Origin: CALMEH01 sp964548225
GTDB taxonomy: Bacteria > Acidobacteriota > Blastocatellia > Pyrinomonadales > Pyrinomonadaceae
Reading direction: 5' to 3'
Length of the DNA: 42,350 bases
NCBI GenBank assembly: GCA_964548225.1
Contig: CAZJQP010000037.1
Span: 1-42,350, forward strand
Part shown: positions 16,969 to 24,914 of the stretch, piece by piece
Position numbering within the stretch: position 1 is the first letter of the stretch
Layout: the number at the start of each line of letters is the position of its first letter
Notes under the pieces: model-generated
The model's input: the letters and a program-made list of their open reading frames with translations, nothing else
Database searches by the model: none
Told to the model about the DNA's origin: nothing
Program-made: the position numbers and the translations under genes

Positions 16969-17210
16969 AGATAAGAAATGCTGATGGACTTCGTTATTTT
17001 AACAAGCAATGTGAATAAAACCTAGATTTCATCGGCATTCCAATAATTGACACCCTAGTTTTTGATATGTTAGTTTTTAAAAAGTTACTTTGTTTATTCA
17101 AACAAAATCGAAATAATAAAGAAACTTTTTTATGATAAGGGCGTTAGATTTTATTTGACGCTCGTAGGATTTATTTAGGTCGTTTCAGCGATTCGCCCTA
17201 ACCCTAGGTT

Positions 17211-17234
17211 GTGATTTACAGTTTTGTAACTCAC
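17211..17234 (+). promoter_or_regulatory. Candidate leader hairpin or operator of the lytic transglycosylase gene
   Basis: GTGATTTAC (17211-17219) and GTAACTCAC (17226-17234) form an inverted repeat with one mismatch and a 6-nt loop. The ribosome site AGAAGGAG follows at 17245-17252. The rest of the 16969-17210 gap shows nothing convincing. Confidence 0.35.
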
Positions 17235-17266
17235 AAAATTTATTAGAAGGAGTATAGACGAACTTG

Positions 17267-19042
17267 ATGAAAACTTACCTTTTGAAGGTTTTTAGTTTTA
17301 CCGCAATTTTTACATTTTTATTCAGCACTTTTGCTTTCGGTCAGACCGAACAAAATAGCCAAGCCGAAGCGCAAATTAACGATTTGACCAACAAATCGGG
17401 CGCGTATTTCAGATCGGGAATAAACGCTCTGCAAGACGGAATGCGTCAGCAAGCAGGCGATAATTTCGACAAATCACTCGAAGTTTTTTTGTATTCGACA
17501 ATCAATGTCCAACGCAATCAAAAACTCAGCGATTGTTACAATCAATTAGTCGAAACAATCTATCGCATCGAATTTCCGACAAACCAACAACCGCCGAATA
17601 TTCGTTCGCTTTCCGCAACGTGCGGTTGGAATATTTCAAACGAAACCGCGGATAACGTCGCCAAATTGGTTTTGACCGTGCCGACAAATGAAACAAACAC
17701 GAATAGCGGTTTGATTACGGCGGCGGTTACAAATAATTCAACACAAGGTTTTCAAACACAAGAATTTACTGCACAGCAAAATGATGAATTAGCCCAACTT
17801 CCGCCCGAATTGAATGCGGAAGAGCAGAAAATAGACAATAATCCCGTTGCCCAACAGCAATTTCAGCAAATTCAGGTTGCCGTATCCAATCGTTCACTCG
17901 GATTTACTTTTCAAGTGCATCCGATGATTCAGCAATACATCAATCATTTTCAAGGTCGCGGACGCGGCACAATGGAAACCGGTCTGTATCGTTCGGGAAT
18001 GTTTATGCGGATGGCACGGCGCATTTTCCGCGAAGAAGGCGTGCCGGAAAACATCGCTTGGCTCGGACAAGTTGAAAGTATGTGGAAACCGACGGCGCAA
18101 TCTTGGGCGGCGGCTTCCGGCTTGTGGCAGTTTATTCCCGGCACGGGCGCAACTTATGGTCTGCGTCGCACGGCTTATTTGGACGAACGCAACAGTTTTG
18201 AAAAAGCAACACACGCTTCGGCACGTTATTTGAGATTTCTGGCAAACCGCTACAATGGTAACTGGGAACTCGGAATGGCGGCTTACAACTGCGGCGAAGG
18301 CAATGTTGACCGCGCTATTGCACGCGCCGGAGTCGCCAATTATTGGGCGGCTTATAATTATCTGCCAAAAGAAACACGAAATTATGTGCCGATGATTTTG
18401 GCGACGATTTTGATTGCCAACAATCCGAACGCTTACGGATTCGGCAATGTCCGTCCCGCGCCGCAATTGCAATATGACCAAATTCGCGTTCCGCCTTTAA
18501 CGAGCTTGAGTTTGATTGCACAGGCTTCGGACACGACGGTTGAATACATTCGTTTCTTGAATCCCGAATTTCGCACGTTGACGACTCCGCCCGAACCGTA
18601 TATTGTTCGTGTGCCGGCAGGAAAAGCTAACGAAGTTGTCGCTTTGTTTAGAAAAATGCCGAAAACAAATACGAATAACACGGCTTTGGCAAACACTTCA
18701 AAAGGTGAAACTTGGGAGAATATTTCGGCGAGAACAGGCGTAAGTGTTCAAGATTTACGCGCCGCTAACGGCAACGCCGCAGTGCCGGGAAGCAAAGTGA
18801 TTATTCCGCAAGGCAAGGGCAACGGCGTTACAAATACAAACTATTCGCGCTCGACAAATCAGCCGACAACAATGACGGCAAACAGCAACATTCGTGTTGT
18901 CAAAGCTCAAAGCGGCGATACAGTTGCCACACTTGCCGCCCGCGAAAAAGTTTCGGCGGAGGAAGTTGCAAAATTCAACGGTTTGCTTCCGACAACAAAA
19001 TTAGTTGCGGGACGCGAAATTAAAATTCCCGTAACAAGATAA
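17267..19042 (+). CDS. MltD-like membrane/exported lytic transglycosylase with LysM domains
   Basis: A 591-aa protein with a signal peptide (1 to about 25, ending SFAFG), an N-terminal helical region, an SLT domain (about 225-375) and three C-terminal LysM-type repeats (about 405-460, 475-520 and 545-590). The SLT catalytic glutamate is in LGQVESMWKP, followed by ASGLWQFIPGTGATYGL and MAAYNCGEGNVDRAI, all family hallmarks. It cleaves peptidoglycan glycan strands to 1,6-anhydro products; LysM repeats hold the protein on peptidoglycan. The start is ATG at 17267; a TTG just before it (17264) is equally possible. A strong hairpin terminator follows. Confidence 0.92.
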   Translation: MKTYLLKVFSFTAIFTFLFSTFAFGQTEQNSQAEAQINDLTNKSGAYFRSGINALQDGMRQQAGDNFDKSLEVFLYSTINVQRNQKLSDCYNQLVETIYRIEFPTNQQPPNIRSLSATCGWNISNETADNVAKLVLTVPTNETNTNSGLITAAVTNNSTQGFQTQEFTAQQNDELAQLPPELNAEEQKIDNNPVAQQQFQQIQVAVSNRSLGFTFQVHPMIQQYINHFQGRGRGTMETGLYRSGMFMRMARRIFREEGVPENIAWLGQVESMWKPTAQSWAAASGLWQFIPGTGATYGLRRTAYLDERNSFEKATHASARYLRFLANRYNGNWELGMAAYNCGEGNVDRAIARAGVANYWAAYNYLPKETRNYVPMILATILIANNPNAYGFGNVRPAPQLQYDQIRVPPLTSLSLIAQASDTTVEYIRFLNPEFRTLTTPPEPYIVRVPAGKANEVVALFRKMPKTNTNNTALANTSKGETWENISARTGVSVQDLRAANGNAAVPGSKVIIPQGKGNGVTNTNYSRSTNQPTTMTANSNIRVVKAQSGDTVATLAAREKVSAEEVAKFNGLLPTTKLVAGREIKIPVTR

Positions 19043-19069
19043 TTTCACTTTCAAACGAAACAAAACGAA

Positions 19070-19110
19070 ACGAATCAAGCGATTTTCAAATTGAAAATCG
19101 CTTGATTCGT
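19070..19110. terminator. Strong terminator after the lytic transglycosylase gene
   Basis: Perfect 20-bp inverted arms (19070-19089 and 19091-19110) with practically no loop, centred on TTTTCAA/TTGAAAA, followed by TTTTGATTT. It isolates the upstream gene from the tetR promoter, which begins 8 bp later. Confidence 0.8.
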
Positions 19111-19117
19111 TTTTGAT

Positions 19118-19146
19118 TTGACAACCGTTCGGTTTTAGTTTATAAA
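19118..19146 (+). promoter_or_regulatory. Sigma-70-type promoter of tetR
   Basis: TTGACA (19118-19123), exactly 17 nt, then TATAAA (19141-19146), close to consensus. The operator at 19154-19167 lies at the expected start site. Confidence 0.7.
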
Positions 19147-19153
19147 ATAAAAC

Positions 19154-19167
19154 ACGAACGTCCGTTC
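19154..19167 (+). promoter_or_regulatory. Putative TetR operator 1
   Basis: GAACG-TC-CGTTC (19156-19167) is a perfect inverted repeat just downstream of the tetR -10 box. A 13-nt core (19154-19166) recurs in reverse orientation at 19920-19932, upstream of the TonB-dependent receptor gene. Confidence 0.65.
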
Positions 19168-19179
19168 ACTTTTAATTGT

Positions 19180-19842
19180 ATGCCCAAACTTAGCCAAGCC
19201 GTGATTGACGAAAGAAGGTCAGGCATCGAAACTGCCGCTAAGGATTTGTTTATCAAGCAAGGTTTTCACGCAACTTCGATGCGCGATATTTCCAAACACG
19301 CCGAAGTTTCGCTGGGCAATCTTTACAATTATTACGAGACGAAAGAAGCGATATTTGAATCAATTATTAACCGATATTTAGTCGAAGTTGACCAAAAGCT
19401 GAAAGATATTTTCGATGAAATTGAAGAACCGCTTGAACCGACTTCGATGCGGCATCTTGGGCAAATGGTCGGGAATTTGGTTGACTCGCATTCGGATTTT
19501 TGGCTTTTGATGTATATTGACGTTCTCGAATTTCAAAACCGCCACTTTCGCAAGATGTTTGAAGGTTTGACCGTGCGTTTTCGCAGTATTTTTGCGGACA
19601 AATTCGCACAAGCACAGGAAAACGGCGACCTTCGCGCCGGAGTTGATCCGGCATTGGCTTTCACGGCGGCGTATATGCAGTTTTTCAATTATTTCTTAGT
19701 CGAAAAACTTTTCGGCGGCAATGAACACTTGGGTTTAAGCGACGAGCAAGCCTTAAACTCTTTGACAAAAATTTTCAGCTACGGCGTTTTGAGCGATAAA
19801 AAACTCGCTGAATTTAAGAAACAAGCCGGAGCAAACAGCTAA
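19180..19842 (+). CDS. TetR/AcrR family transcriptional regulator
   Basis: A 220-aa protein. The N-terminal helix-turn-helix domain (about 10-58: RRSGIETAAKDLFIKQGFHATSMRDISKHAEVS..NLYNYYETKEAIFESII) is a textbook TetR domain. The C-terminal ligand-binding region (about 70-215) is helical and ends KIFSYGVLSDKKLAEFKKQAG. The ATG at 19180 follows the promoter and operator by about 12-35 bp without a visible ribosome site, so the leader is very short. The matching operators at its own promoter and at that of the next gene predict autoregulation and repression of the TonB-dependent receptor. The ligand is unknown; a lipid-like effector is inferred from the neighbours. Confidence 0.9.
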   Translation: MPKLSQAVIDERRSGIETAAKDLFIKQGFHATSMRDISKHAEVSLGNLYNYYETKEAIFESIINRYLVEVDQKLKDIFDEIEEPLEPTSMRHLGQMVGNLVDSHSDFWLLMYIDVLEFQNRHFRKMFEGLTVRFRSIFADKFAQAQENGDLRAGVDPALAFTAAYMQFFNYFLVEKLFGGNEHLGLSDEQALNSLTKIFSYGVLSDKKLAEFKKQAGANS

Positions 19843-19850
19843 ATCGTTTA

Positions 19851-19881
19851 GGCAGAAGCCCGCACGTTAGTAAGGGCAAAG
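19851..19881 (-). repeat. Dispersed ~30-nt repeat, inverted copy
   Basis: Read on the minus strand it is CCCTTACTAACG followed by a TGCGGGCTTCTGCC-like end, closely matching copies at 24-53 and 26936-27031. It begins 9 bp after the tetR stop codon. Confidence 0.65.
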
Positions 19882-19911
19882 TTTTCAGCTAAACGGTTTA
19901 ATTACAAAGAA

Positions 19912-19940
19912 TTTACAAAAACGGACGTTCGTTTTTATTT
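19912..19940 (+). promoter_or_regulatory. Promoter with embedded TetR operator 2, upstream of the receptor gene
   Basis: TTTACA (19912-19917) and TTATTT (19935-19940) are separated by 17 nt. The 13-nt operator core AACGGACGTTCGT (19920-19932) lies inside this spacer and is the exact reverse complement of 19154-19166. Binding there would block polymerase. Confidence 0.6.
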
Positions 19941-19980
19941 TGAAGGGGCAATTATAAATTAAAAATCAAGGAGATAAAAA

Positions 19981-22900
19981 ATGTTTCGGAAAATCAATTT
20001 AATATTGCTGTCGGTGATTTTAATGTTCGGCGCAAATTTACTTTACGCACAAAACACAACGGGCAGAATCAGCGGCACGATTAGTGACCAAAATGGCGCA
20101 GTTATACAAAACGCAAGCGTCAAAGCAACAAATTTAGATACGAATTCGACACGCGAAACCGTTTCGGGCGAAGACGGAAGTTTTGCTTTTCAACTTTTGC
20201 CGCCGGGACGTTATCGGGTTGAGGCAACGGCTAACGGATTTGAAGTTCTGAAAGTTGAAACAACCGTCAATATTACGCAAACTACAACGCTTGACATCAC
20301 TCTGAAAGTCGCGGGTTCGGGAAGCAGTCAAGTTTTTGTTACGGCTGACGCACCGGTTTTGCAGTCCGAGACTTCACAAAACGGACGCACGATTGAAGGC
20401 GAAACTATTCGCCAACTGCCCTTGCCGACGCGCAATTTCCAACAGCTTTTGACGTTGCAATCGGGCGCACAAGCCGGAGTTTCAAACAACACGGATTTGG
20501 GGCGCGGCGATGTCGTGATTTCGGTCAACGGACAGCGCACGACATCGAACAGCGTTCGCATCAACGGCATTGATGCCAACTCGATTGGAACAAATTCAAC
20601 GCCGAATATCGCCGTGCCTTCGACCGATTCTTTGCAGGAATTTGTTGTGCAAACTTCGCTTTACGATGCTTCAAACGGACGAAATTCGGGCGGCAACGTC
20701 GAAGCGATTACACGCGGCGGCTCAAACGAATTTCGCGGCAATGTCTATTATTTTTTCCGAAACAAAAACTTGAACGCCAACGAACCTTTCATCAAGGCTC
20801 GCGGACTTGAACGCCCGATTTTGACGCGCCAACAATTCGGCGCAACCTTCGGCGGCAGAATCGTCAAAGACCGCGCATTTTTCTTCGTTTCGTATCAAGG
20901 CACACGCGAACGAAACGCGCTTTCGCTTTCAAACAGTTTGACGTTTCCTTCGATTCCACGCGGATTGACCGACACGAATCGGACATCGGCGGGATTGATT
21001 GCGGCATTCGGCGTAACTTCGGTAAATCCTGTGGCTTTGGCGATTTTGAATGCGCGTCTGCCGGACGGAAGTTTTGCGATTCCTTCATCGAATCCGAATG
21101 GTGCGGCAACAGGTTGTCCGCTTGCGCTTTTGGGGAACAACCCGAATCGTTGCCCGATTTCCACACCGCAGACAGGACTTTCGCGTTTTCGTGAAAATCA
21201 ATTTAACGGCAATCTCGATTTCAATATTTCGGACAATCATTCGCTTTCGAGCAAATTGTTTTTCGCTGATAATCCGACAACGCAAGCAAATTACAACTTC
21301 GCCGGACTCGGCAACGGCAACAGCCAACTCGTCGGATTCGGTGGCGATTTGGCAATCAAACAGACGCTTTACACCTTGACCGACACATATATTTTCAACG
21401 CAAACATCAGCAATCAAGCGCGTTTCGGCTTCAGTCGTTTGTTGGTTACGAGCGTTCCGCAAGAACCTTTTACAGCAAGCTCATTTGGGATTTCCGGCAC
21501 GCTTTCAAACCTTTATCCCGGCGCACCGACTTTGACAGTTGCCGGACTTGATTCAAATTTTGTTTTCGGCTCTTCGACTCTCGCCGACCAATCTTCGCGC
21601 ATCAACGGCTTTTCGATTGGCGACACGCTTTCGATTGTAACGGGCAAACATCGCTTGAGAATCGGCGGCGAAGTTCGTGCTTCGACGGTGAAATTTTACT
21701 TTAATGCTTTTTCGCGTGGACAGATTATTTTCTCCAGCTTCAACAATTTCCTGAGCGGCGTGGGAACTTCGATTATCGGTTCTGGAGTTTTTGACCGTTC
21801 GTTTCGCGTTAAAGATTACAGCGGATTTATTCAAGACGATTTCAAATTCAGCGACCGCCTGACGATAAACCTGGGCTTGCGCTATGATTTTTACGGCTTG
21901 CCCGTTGAAAAGCAAGGCAGATTGGTAAATTTCATTCCGAATCAACTTCGAGTCGGCACGACTGCCGCGCCTGCGCTTGCGCCGAACGGTTTTGTGCAAG
22001 CCGAAGGCGGATTAATTCCGGGCGTTCCGACGGTTGAGAAAACGCTTGTTCCGACGGATAAAAACAATTTTGCGCCGCGTGTCGGTCTAGCTTTTCGGAT
22101 TGACGACAAAGGAAAAATGGTTTTCCGTGCGGGTTACGGAATTTATTACGACCGCATTTCGACGCGCTATGCGAACACACAGCTTTTCAATTATCCGTAT
22201 CTCGCGCTTGGCGTAGGCTTGCCGGGCAGTCCGTTTGTTCCGGCGCAAACTTTCGCCAATCCGTTTGTCGCAATTCCTCTGCCTTCGGCTTTCCCGACGT
22301 TTGCGAATATTCCGTCGCCGCTTTCGCCGATTGCGCCGTTTGTTGGTGTGCCGATTAGCGGCGTTTATGTTGACCCCGATTTGTCAACGCCGTATATTCA
22401 GCAATACAATTTCAGCGTTCAATGGGAAATTGCGAAAAACACGGTTCTTGATGTCGGATTTGTCGGCAACAAAGGCACACATCTTTTGCAGGTTGTCGGA
22501 CTTAATCAGCCGATTTACAATCGTGGAACAAATACATTCACGCAAAATCTCGCTTCTGCCGCAATTATTTCGGCAAACAAAAACCTAACAGGCGGACTTC
22601 ATCAAGTTCAGACGACTTCAAATTCGCGTTACAGTTCGTTCCAAGCGACGCTTGCCAAACGCTTTGCACAAGGTTTGCAGATAAACGCGGCTTACACTTA
22701 CGGACTTTCATACGATTATTATTCGGGCGCGTCAATCAATGAATTAACCGTCGTTCCGGGCGATCAAGTCAACTGGAAATTAAATTACGGACGTTCTGAT
22801 TTCAACCGCGAACATAGATTTGTCTTGAGCGGCGTTTATGATTTGCCGAAATTTAATGTCGAATCAAAATTTGCCAAAGGACTTCTGAACGATTGGCAGA

Positions 22901-23391
22901 TTGCCGGAATTGCGGTTTTCCAAAGCGGTTTGCCGTTTTCGATTATTGACAATCCGGGCAACACGGTCATCAGCCGCGCAAACTTTAATCCGGCATTTAA
23001 TGGGCAAATCGAATGCAATGGCTCGGTTTCAAATTGCTTGGCGGCATATTTTGCAACCGGCGCATTTGTCCAGTCGCGTCCGATTCTTGCGGGAAACACG
23101 AGCATCGGCGCGGTCAATAATCCAAACTTTGACGCGAATAATCCGTTCGGCAACACGCCGCGCAATTTCTTAACCGGACCGGGACAGAAAAATGTAGATT
23201 TATCGGTTATCAAATTGATTCCGATAAACGAACGCTTGCGCGGCGAATTTCGCGCCGAATTCTTTAATCTGTTTAATTGGGTGAATTACGCCAATCCCGT
23301 AAGTAATATTGCGCTCGGCAATTTCGGACAAATCACCAGCGCATCAACCGGACCGCGTGTGATTCAATTCGGATTTAAATTGAATTTCTAA
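19981..23391 (+). CDS. Oar-like TonB-dependent receptor with carboxypeptidase-regulatory N-terminus
   Basis: An 1136-aa outer-membrane protein. Signal peptide 1 to about 24 (ending NLLYAQ), a carboxypeptidase-regulatory-like domain (about 28-112: GRISGTISDQNGAVIQNASVKATN), a plug domain (about 120-245: TRNFQQLLTLQSG ... SVNGQRTTSNSVRINGIDAN) and a long beta-barrel ending in GFKLNF with the terminal phenylalanine typical of outer-membrane barrels. This Oar/CarboxypepD_reg architecture is highly expanded in acidobacteria; substrates are mostly unknown and may be polymers or lipids. AAGGAG lies 7 nt before the ATG. A promoter with the TetR operator precedes the gene, so its expression is probably under the adjacent regulator. 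A large palindrome follows 1 bp after the stop. Confidence 0.92.
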   Translation: MFRKINLILLSVILMFGANLLYAQNTTGRISGTISDQNGAVIQNASVKATNLDTNSTRETVSGEDGSFAFQLLPPGRYRVEATANGFEVLKVETTVNITQTTTLDITLKVAGSGSSQVFVTADAPVLQSETSQNGRTIEGETIRQLPLPTRNFQQLLTLQSGAQAGVSNNTDLGRGDVVISVNGQRTTSNSVRINGIDANSIGTNSTPNIAVPSTDSLQEFVVQTSLYDASNGRNSGGNVEAITRGGSNEFRGNVYYFFRNKNLNANEPFIKARGLERPILTRQQFGATFGGRIVKDRAFFFVSYQGTRERNALSLSNSLTFPSIPRGLTDTNRTSAGLIAAFGVTSVNPVALAILNARLPDGSFAIPSSNPNGAATGCPLALLGNNPNRCPISTPQTGLSRFRENQFNGNLDFNISDNHSLSSKLFFADNPTTQANYNFAGLGNGNSQLVGFGGDLAIKQTLYTLTDTYIFNANISNQARFGFSRLLVTSVPQEPFTASSFGISGTLSNLYPGAPTLTVAGLDSNFVFGSSTLADQSSRINGFSIGDTLSIVTGKHRLRIGGEVRASTVKFYFNAFSRGQIIFSSFNNFLSGVGTSIIGSGVFDRSFRVKDYSGFIQDDFKFSDRLTINLGLRYDFYGLPVEKQGRLVNFIPNQLRVGTTAAPALAPNGFVQAEGGLIPGVPTVEKTLVPTDKNNFAPRVGLAFRIDDKGKMVFRAGYGIYYDRISTRYANTQLFNYPYLALGVGLPGSPFVPAQTFANPFVAIPLPSAFPTFANIPSPLSPIAPFVGVPISGVYVDPDLSTPYIQQYNFSVQWEIAKNTVLDVGFVGNKGTHLLQVVGLNQPIYNRGTNTFTQNLASAAIISANKNLTGGLHQVQTTSNSRYSSFQATLAKRFAQGLQINAAYTYGLSYDYYSGASINELTVVPGDQVNWKLNYGRSDFNREHRFVLSGVYDLPKFNVESKFAKGLLNDWQIAGIAVFQSGLPFSIIDNPGNTVISRANFNPAFNGQIECNGSVSNCLAAYFATGAFVQSRPILAGNTSIGAVNNPNFDANNPFGNTPRNFLTGPGQKNVDLSVIKLIPINERLRGEFRAEFFNLFNWVNYANPVSNIALGNFGQITSASTGPRVIQFGFKLNF

Positions 23392-23392
23392 A

Positions 23393-23534
23393 GTTCAGAG
23401 TTCCAACTTTAGTTGGCGCAACTGTAAGCGAAGCGACACAGTTGCTTTACGCTGATTAGCTTGAATGCTAATCAGCGACAGGCAAACGCCTTGCTCCGCT
23501 CGCGTTTGCGCCAACTAAAGTTGGGACTCTGAAC
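23393..23534. repeat. 142-bp palindromic element between receptor and hydrolase genes
   Basis: Outer arms 23393-23421 and 23506-23534 are inverted copies with one G/T-compatible mismatch over 29 bp. An inner perfect 10-bp hairpin GCTGATTAGC / GCTAATCAGC lies at 23451-23476. The termini are GTTCAGAGT / ACTCTGAAC, like the element at 4483-4553. It may end or attenuate the receptor transcript. Confidence 0.7.
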
Positions 23535-23542
23535 ATAAAACA

Positions 23543-24313
23543 ATGAAACTTTTCTACGAAACTCACGGCACAGGCGCACCTTTAATTTTAATTCCGGGTT
23601 TTGCTTCGGGCGCGTGGACTTGGGCTTGGCAAGCGGAATTAGCCAATGATTTTCGCGTTATCACATTCGACCCGCGAGGCATCGGGAAATCGCCGAACGA
23701 TGTGCAAAATCCTTCGATGGCAACATTTATCGCGGATGTTCTGGCGGTTTTAGATGATTTGAAGATTGAAAAGGCGAATGTTTTGGGCGCGAGCTTCGGC
23801 GGTTTTGTGGCGATGGAATTTGCTAAGAAATTTCCCGAAAGACTGGACAAATTAGTTCTCGCTTGCACATCGGCAGGCGGTGCAAATCACGTTCGCCCCG
23901 ACATCGAAATTTTACGTTCGTTCACGCCGGACGCGAATTTATCCATTGGCGAAAGCATCAGAAAGTTTATTCGTCCGGCTTTTAATAATGATTTTAATGC
24001 CGAAATTATCGAAAAAGTTTGCCGAATGCGCGAAGAAAACGAAGTTTCGGAAACCGTCTATTCAGCCCAATTACAAGTTGCGTTTTCGTTTGATTTTGAG
24101 TCTGAACTAAACAAAATCGAAGCTGAAACTTTAGTCATCACAGGCAACCAAGACCGCGTTGTGCCGATGCCGAATTCGCTAAATTTAGCCGAAAAACTGC
24201 CAAACGCAACGCTAAAAGTCATCGAAGGCGGCAGTCATCTGTTTTTTGTTGAAAACGCCGACGAGTTTAATCAAGCGATAAAAGAATTTCTTTTGAAAAA
24301 CTCAGGGCAGTAA
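23543..24313 (+). CDS. Alpha/beta hydrolase
   Basis: A 256-aa cytoplasmic protein without signal peptide. Catalytic triad: nucleophile S84 in GASFGG, acid D204 (GNQDRVV) and H232 (GGSHLF); the oxyanion-hole segment is PGFASGAW (about 18-25). The overall pattern is of the AB-hydrolase-1 type used for esters, lactones or 3-oxoadipate enol-lactone-like substrates; the substrate cannot be named. It begins 9 bp after the palindrome that ends the receptor gene region. A lipid or ester substrate would fit the downstream acyl-CoA ligase and hydratase. Confidence 0.88.
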   Translation: MKLFYETHGTGAPLILIPGFASGAWTWAWQAELANDFRVITFDPRGIGKSPNDVQNPSMATFIADVLAVLDDLKIEKANVLGASFGGFVAMEFAKKFPERLDKLVLACTSAGGANHVRPDIEILRSFTPDANLSIGESIRKFIRPAFNNDFNAEIIEKVCRMREENEVSETVYSAQLQVAFSFDFESELNKIEAETLVITGNQDRVVPMPNSLNLAEKLPNATLKVIEGGSHLFFVENADEFNQAIKEFLLKNSGQ

Positions 24314-24338
24314 AGCCCTTATAAGTTGATAATTTGAT

Positions 24339-24542
24339 GTCGCTGAAAGCGACCAATAATATAGCGTAGGGTGTAGCGAATGGTAATGAGCGCAACCCTA
24401 CGACAGTTGATAATAAAAGCTCGCTCGCTGAAAGTGAGCAACAAAAAAACAGCGAGTGTGGCTCACTTTCAGCGAGCAGATGGCAAATGCAATCAAACGT
24501 AGGGTTTCACCCTACGCTATATTATTGGTCGCCTTCAGCGAC
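24339..24542. repeat. 204-bp nested palindromic element
   Basis: Outer arms 24339-24373 and 24508-24542 are inverted copies over 35 bp with one mismatch. A perfect 17-bp inner pair lies at 24423-24439 and 24461-24477 (GCTCGCTGAAAGTGAGC). There is no coding capacity. Together with array B it fills the 600-bp gap between the hydrolase and the FabH-like gene. Confidence 0.75.
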
Positions 24543-24587
24543 AAGAAACTTATTGAAGAAAGTCATTTAGCATCTTAAAGATGCTTT

Positions 24588-24902
24588 GTGCATATTGCCT
24601 TTTGCTTTGCATAAACTGTCGTTCGCTTCGTGCAGGTCAGCCTTTGCGATGAACAAGTTGACATTTGCGATGAGCATATTGGCGTTTGCGACGAGCAGGT
24701 TAAGACTTACTTCGAGCAGGTTAAGACTTACTTCGAGCAGGTTGGCACTTGCATCAAACAGGTTGGCACTTGCTTCAAGCAGGTTGACACTTGCATCGAG
24801 CAGGTTAAGACTTGCATCGAGCAGGTTAAGACTTGCTTCAAGCAGGTTAGCATTTGCGATGGGCAGGTTAAGACTTGCTTCGAGCAGGTTGAGGCTTGCT
24901 TT
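24588..24902. repeat. 21-bp tandem array B, about 15 units
   Basis: 315 bp, fifteen 21-bp units; the first three are more diverged. The typical unit is GAGCAGGTTAA followed by GACTTGCATC. Each contains an imperfect inverted pair GCAGGT / ACTTGC around a 4-nt centre. Both strands are open in frame, giving heptapeptide repeats. The array ends 12 bp before the ATG of the FabH-like gene and so occupies its leader or promoter. Confidence 0.88.
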
Positions 24903-24914
24903 GAGAAATATTTT

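Noticed and set aside
17048..17072. TTGACA-like promoter before the lytic transglycosylase gene
   Set aside because: The nearest -10-like box is only 13 nt away and the site lies more than 190 bp upstream of the start.
24630..24914. GTG start giving a longer FabH-like protein
   Set aside because: The extension is entirely repeat-encoded, while MRNAKIIGSG at 24915 matches normal family N-termini.
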